Positions 61,595-64,000 of a stretch of DNA of 64,000 bases are shown here, piece after piece. Under the pieces are notes generated by a model. It was not told the origin of the DNA, searched no databases, and saw only the letters and a list, made by a program, of their open reading frames with translations. Origin of the DNA: Dermanyssus gallinae (taxonomy: Eukaryota; Arthropoda; Arachnida; Mesostigmata; Dermanyssidae); contig QVRM01005375.1 in NCBI GenBank assembly GCA_003439945.1, positions 682,001 to 746,000 on the forward strand. Reading direction: 5' to 3'. Each line of letters starts with the position of its first letter. The stretch's first letter is position 1. A program made the position numbers and the translations under genes.

Positions 61595-63090
61595 GCATGA
61601 AGTGGGAGCGGCCGAGGACTTTATACTAAAGATAATCTCGGGAGATGTATTCGCTGTTCGGAAAAGGCTGAACACCAGCAAGACAACAGTCCCTGATGGC
61701 ACTTCGGTCTCTGCTACGAATATACTTTTTAAAGAGTTCCCGGACGTCGCGCTTAACGTAGCCACGGGTACTTCCACTTACTCTGAATTTGAGAACAACC
61801 GATTCTGTACTCATCCCAAAAATGATTGAAACTTTTAGGACATATAGGTGTGCTTCCTGAGCATTCTGGCCAAAAGTATAGAGTCAACAATATGGTCCGG
61901 CGATGTTTTGTAAGGAAACACGGCCTCCTCTCGCCGACACAATAGGGCTCAGAAAGAGCCGATCAGTCATCTCGGCCATAGAACAAGTGGTTACCAACGC
62001 GGAGACCATGCGTCGTTCCCCGCCAAAAATAAGGAGTTTGCTACTGGTTATTCTGCTAAACGTTAAAATTTCATTCTCAACAGCCTGCCATGGAATGTGA
62101 TTTTGGACACGCAACTCAAGGAGTAAGTCCTGCCCTATCCGTGCCGCACAATCTCGGCCTACCTGATATTTATAAGGGTTCCGAGTTCAATATGAAGGCC
62201 AGGGTTTCTTAGGGCTCGATTTTAGAGTCCTTTTTATGGAACCTGGCATTTGATGACGTCCTACAATTAGCAGATCCTCCGAAAGACACTGAATTGCTCG
62301 CATGCGCAGACGACCTCGCAGTGGTCGTTTACGCCCGTTTATCCCAGCAACTAGAACTAAGGGTCAACAACGCCTTGACGAAGACACAGGGACACACATC
62401 AGCTGTAAAAATCAGTACCTGCATAAGATAGCCCAGCTAATGCCAAATATATACGGCCCTTGACGGGAGTCAATACGGCACCCTATTTTGTCGATGGGCG
62501 CGTCAATAGTTTTATTTGCAGCTTTAATGTGGCCGGCAACGACACAGCCCGCAACCAGCAAGACCGGACTGCGCAAAGCTCAAAGCGCCGCCGTTTTGAG
62601 GATCACGATGGCCTATAAAGCAGTTAGCTTGGCAATTGTCTTATTTCTGTCTAGTACAGTTCCCTGAGACTTAAAACCTTTGACATTTTGCAGACTAAAT
62701 GGAATTTTATTACGGGCCGAGCGCTCGAGGACCGGGTAAAGTACGCTGATCTCGGATATAAGATTCTGCGTAGACCGACTGGGCGGCGAACTGACGGTCT
62801 GCGTGACTCAGGCCACCGTACACGAAGAATTTGATTCTCACCTATTCAGATTAAGAAAAACTACATACCGCTCTGCAATCACTGCTATAGCGAAACCAAG
62901 GACACGCCACAACACACCGTCCTTTAGCGGCATGGGCCTCCCAGCGTGTGGAACTACCTAGGGTTAACAACGGCTCACTTAAAACGCGATCACAGCTTAT
63001 TATCAAGTCAGGCGAGATATAGTTATGAGAATACCCTGCGCGCCAAGGAGAAGGCCCCCCGTTTTTGCATTTCAAGGTCCCGCGAGGCGT
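61595..63090 (+). pseudogene. R1-like non-LTR retrotransposon fragment D2 (RT)
   Basis: Blocks in order, across frames: TTVPDGTSVSATNILFKEFP (APGPDG..... region, 61690); GLRKSRSVISAIEQVVTNAE (61945; FGFRKGRST..AI); a LLVILLNVKISFSTACHG block (62045; motif A, with the catalytic LDVKNAF Asp read as N); GSILESFLWNLAFDDVL (62215; motif B); and LLACADDLAVVVYARLSQQL (62295; motif C with Y changed to C, both Asp kept). The C-terminal ending is CNHCYSETKDTPQHTVL-like zinc-finger text (62870) and LTTAHLKRDHSLLSSQARYS (62965). Many stops. The SINE copy 3 sits at its 5' edge. Confidence 0.8.
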
Positions 63091-63094
63091 CTCG

Positions 63095-64000
63095 GGTTAG
63101 ATTGGTTTTTAAACTCGTCTCCTTCGATTGTTTAAAGTTATGCGTATGTAGTTCCCTATCGGAAGCGGAGAAGGAGACAGGCCTGGCTCTTAGTAGGTTG
63201 AATCTCTACACTTGCAGGCGAGTTTCGTGTAGTAGTGTCCGCGTGTCCGTACCGTATTCTACGATAATATATATCTCTATGAATATAGCATTTAAGGAGA
63301 CAGAGGAAAGCATGAAGTTTTTTTATAATTTAAGAAGCCTCATGGGCCAGGAATGTGGTACTAGGTATGCTAAGATCAATGCACTTCCAAGGAGGCCCCC
63401 TGCAAATCCTGGATACAACGTACCCAAGAAATATGGCTGTGACTCGATGACGGAAAAACCTGGGTGGCGTCATCATCCCGCTGTAGCCTAAAGGGAAATG
63501 TTTGTTATGGGGTGCAACTGTGTCTTGCACAGTAGCTGCGCAGAGTCTACGCCACAGCACTATGGCTGAACAGGTGGCCGAGCGCACCAGAACGGAGAAA
63601 TAACAGAACGTCGCAGAACTGGAAACAGGATACCGCTTTGTTCCGATCGCCATAAAACACTAAAATTTATCATAACGAGTAGAAAAATATTTATTCTAGC
63701 TCTGAGAACAAGCATCTAGGCCAAACAAAAGTCACTCACACAGAGTCGAATGTAATTTTGCTGTCGTTTATCGTGGCCAGCGGAAATGGGCTGAGAGATA
63801 AGATCTGCACTTTAATAATCGTACTCATGGAGTATAAAAAAGCGTGTTTGTCTCAAAATGTGCATTTTTTTAAAATCAGAGTGGTTATCCAGTGAATAAA
63901 TAGTGATTAATATTAAATATAGTGACTAATATTAAGATTCGTCAGTTAAATTGTACTATTTTTGTTGAGCTTGTTTTTTAAAGAAATATTCTTACACTTA
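63095..64000. other. No gene seen
   Basis: No feature was supported between the D2 end and the window edge. Confidence 0.35.

Overview
This window is eukaryotic nuclear DNA, most likely from an arthropod. It has no operons, very long (TA)n arrays, trinucleotide (TTG/CAA, CTG/CAG) tracts, mariner transposons, tRNA-derived SINEs and many decayed non-LTR retrotransposons. A mite or tick is my best guess from the style of the cadherin and the retroelements, but nothing in the sequence proves it. No tRNA, rRNA or CRISPR array was seen.

Region by region. 0.3-1.1 kb (minus) holds an unrecognised decayed reading frame. 3.38-5.57 kb (minus) is the one convincing host-type gene: a single-exon, five-repeat transmembrane cadherin interrupted by a one-base frameshift. 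5.6-8.9 kb, upstream of it, is a GC-rich, repeat-rich flank. 9-17.4 kb is a retroelement graveyard: fragments of two non-LTR families, an internally deleted mariner, another RT fragment and several TA arrays. 17.4-24.3 kb is mostly unique-looking or simple-repeat DNA with a 215-bp TA array and a GC-rich island. 24.3-24.9 kb is a retroelement tail in a duplicated TA array. 25.9-27.7 kb is a GC-rich island with (AAC)n and (GA)n. 27.8-29.0 kb is a large foldback (inverted-repeat) element. 31.1-35.6 kb carries an endonuclease fragment, a long plus-strand element with a gag-like ORF1 and zinc knuckles (copy B1), and a minus-strand relative. 38.1-39.7 kb is another GC-rich island. 39.7-41.7 kb is a 5'-truncated non-LTR copy (A2) with a nested SINE, then a second SINE. 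42.6-43.5 kb (minus) may contain exons of an uncharacterised gene. 45.6-46.5 kb is a further GC-rich island. 48.4-57.9 kb is a second retroelement cluster (A4, an R1-like fragment, long copy B2, mariner, another B-type fragment). 58.6-59.0 kb and 61.4-63.1 kb hold two more non-LTR fragments and a third SINE.

The elements tell a consistent story. At least three non-LTR lineages are present, called A, B and D here. All copies carry stops, frameshifts or lost catalytic residues. Several end in short microsatellite tails or abut (TA)n arrays. I found no intact mobile element, and no coordinated novel gene system that I could defend. The best leads are the frameshifted cadherin, the foldback element, the SINE family with its palindromic insertion site, and the unassigned coding-like stretches at 0.3-1.1 kb and 42.8-43.5 kb.
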